Assembly: GCA_022494885.1 (NCBI GenBank)
Contig: JAGVSM010003740.1
Span: 372,001-436,000, forward strand
Direction of reading: 5' to 3'
From: Micrasema longulum
Lineage: Eukaryota > Arthropoda > Insecta > Trichoptera > Brachycentridae
Length of the DNA: 64,000 bases
Part shown: piece by piece, positions 62,415 to 64,000 of the stretch
Layout of the letters: every line of letters starts with the position of its first letter
Numbering within the stretch: the stretch's first letter is position 1
The notes under the pieces: model-generated
Told to the model about the DNA's origin: nothing
What the model saw: only the letters and a program-made list of their open reading frames with translations
The model's database searches: none
Position numbers and translations under genes: made by a program

Positions 62415-62526
62415 GGAGTTCGGATAAACAGAGTTCGGATACACGGAGTTCGGATAAACGGAGTTCGGCTAAACTGAGTTTGGATAAACGGAGTTCGGAT
62501 AAATGGAGTTCGAATAAACGGAGCTG
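62415..62526. repeat. 15-bp minisatellite, seven units plus a partial
   Basis: Unit GGAGTTCGGATAAAC is repeated at 62415, 62430, 62445, 62460, 62475, 62490 and 62505 with 0-3 substitutions each, plus GGAGCTG. It yields a meaningless open frame in each strand. The unit resembles the 15-bp subunits at the right end of the pogo/Tigger-like element at 18.1-18.5 kb. Confidence 0.85.
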
Positions 62527-63003
62527 CCTGTTTTTTGGTGACTATGGCCATAAGAATTTTTGTTATTTCCTAAACTATCTTCGTATATTTTCATTGCTAT
62601 TTTTTTGGTTTCATCATTCTCGATATTTATCACGGAAAATTATATTATATTTAGAGTAACGAAATCCAAATGCTATTTTCTTATAGCAGTTCAAAAAGAT
62701 TAGCACAATTTTCAGGAATTAATAATCAACATTCTACTTTGTCATCAACAGTAAATTATTGAACACATTTTACCATAGAAATTGTTCACCGACAGGCCCA
62801 AGCTGGAAATTGAATTACCCAGCCATTTTGTTTATTTTCACATGAAAAGAAGTGTCTTTGCCGCCGTAAATTTTAGTGAAAATAGCGATTAAGATTTGTG
62901 CAATACTCGGATACGGGTAGTGAAATGATAAACAATATTTTTCAGTGCAAATACATGTGGTAAACACCAGATTCCCTCAAATAGAGGGTTGGGAAATTTG
63001 CAG

Positions 63004-63896
63004 ACATTGGGCGCACCGCAAGCAAACACTTTGTCAAAGTGACCACCTCATCCACCAACAAAAATAACCAACAAAACTCTTATTTTAAATCTACAATTAC
63101 TATAAATCAGAATAATATAACTCGTCTGCCAAAAAAGTCTAAAGGACAAAATCCTCTGGCTTTAAAGGTAATAAATATTCACCTTTTTATTTTCGAGATT
63201 CCACATTTCATGCATGAAATATGTGTAACGTAATTCGTAGATTTGCGTTATGAACGCAGTTTTCTTTTGCAATGAGCCGTAATAAAATATATTGTTGTGT
63301 CTAATTATTTAGTGAATGTGTTTTTGTGGTGTTCAGGACGTTTTAGATAGTTCTGGGCGAAGTTCCCCGGTGGCGCGCCCGGCTAACATGAACCACTCGC
63401 CTGCCGCTGACAGGCAAACAGACAATGTCAGCCAGGTCGAGGAAATGGAAACACAAGAAGGTTAGTCTAACTGAAAATACTATTTTTCAATCAGCTATAT
63501 TTGCTTACATTTCGAGGAAATGTGATGTTATCTTTCGCGATATTCTTTTATCCGATTATCAATCAGTAACAACTCCTTATTTTTGCGAGAATTCTTATTT
63601 CAAAATGTGCAATTTCCTTTGTTTTTTTTTCGTTTTACTTGTCATGCCGAGTCATTTGTCAAATTTGAAAATCGTTATTAACAAGCAAATTCAAAATCAA
63701 TAGCTGCAATTCTCGGATCTGCAATTTTGGGTCGCTTTCAGCGCGGATTTTTTTTATTAACTTATTTGTGAGCGTTAAAAACGAAACCATTTTAGTGTAT
63801 TTTTTTTTCTTTGTTTGGAAGATGTTAATCAGCATCCAGCCTATAATAACCCTTTCCCGAGAAAAAATTGTTGAGTTTCATGACTATCTCAAGCAG
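63004..63896 (+). CDS. Probable 5' exons of an unidentified gene, partial
   Basis: Three in-phase pieces can be joined: about 63004-63167 (frame ...KHFVKVTTSSTNKNNQQNS, ending NPLALK|GTAATA), 63337-63460 (acceptor GTTCAG; DVLDSSGRSSPVARPANMNH, ending VEEMETQE|GTTAGT) and a weaker 63862-63896 (acceptor CCCGAG after a CTATAATAAC branch-like site; EKIVEFHDYLKQ|GTAAAT). The text is Asn/Ser-rich, as in disordered N-termini. In this frame a stop at 62982 precedes the first exon and the first Met is inside 63337-63460, so either an upstream exon supplies the start or translation begins at MNHSPAAD. I do not recognise the product; it continues beyond the window. Confidence 0.4.
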
Positions 63897-64000
63897 GTAA
63901 ATATTGATTTAAGAGTGTATTAAAACATATTTTTACGAGATACTGGATGTATGTATTTGTATTGTGTACGCGTACTTGTATATATTTTCACTAAAGAGAA

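Noticed and set aside
62415..62526. CRISPR-like array
   Set aside because: Units are contiguous with no spacers, and the genome is eukaryotic.
62366..62659. Repetitive proteins encoded on both strands
   Set aside because: The frames only read through a 15-bp minisatellite; both strands stay open because the unit length is a multiple of three.

Overview
The window is a stretch of animal nuclear genome, most likely from an insect. It is AT-rich, has GT-AG introns full of transposon remnants, and carries genes with clear animal orthologues. Mariner, hAT, pogo/Tigger-like, Penelope-like, non-LTR and tRNA-derived SINE remnants all fit an arthropod. I cannot fix the order from sequence alone; Lepidoptera is a guess.

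Left half, plus strand. Positions 1-13725 hold the 3' part of WDR81 in 12 exons: the region after the BEACH domain plus the C-terminal WD40 propeller, 1526 residues visible. The 3.1 kb after it contain a mariner relic and a TIR element. Positions 16800-28906 hold a complete 9-exon INPP5E orthologue (inositol polyphosphate 5-phosphatase, 670 residues) with all catalytic motifs, an FDRELYL-like ciliary motif and a C-terminal CaaX box. Both genes belong to phosphoinositide/endomembrane biology, but nothing in the sequence shows that they are co-regulated.

Middle (28907-40806). This 11.9 kb has no host gene that I can support. It holds two decayed mariner copies, a 911-bp TIR element with a 4-bp target duplication, and two jockey-like non-LTR fragments in opposite orientation.

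Right half, minus strand. PSMD12 (26S proteasome lid subunit Rpn5, 455 residues, 9 exons) runs from 59071 to 47910. It is followed in the same direction, only 245 bp from stop codon to start codon, by a 9-exon gene (47665 to 40807) for a 408-residue membrane-anchored protein. That protein resembles the N-terminal beta-barrel-like module of insect 'phosphoenolpyruvate synthase-like' proteins. From 59.1 to 63 kb there are opposed LINE fragments, a near-perfect 243-bp palindrome, a 44-bp-TIR MITE and a 15-bp minisatellite. The last kilobase probably holds 5' exons of an unidentified plus-strand gene.

The most unusual signal is a set of minimal hammerhead-ribozyme-like motifs in Penelope-like repeats. 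The best, at 25074-25116, keeps the conserved core, a perfect 6-bp stem I and a very short stem III. Others lie in inverted pairs at 21.7, 43.1-43.7 and 52.3 kb. All exon boundaries were read by eye from splice signals and reading-frame continuity.
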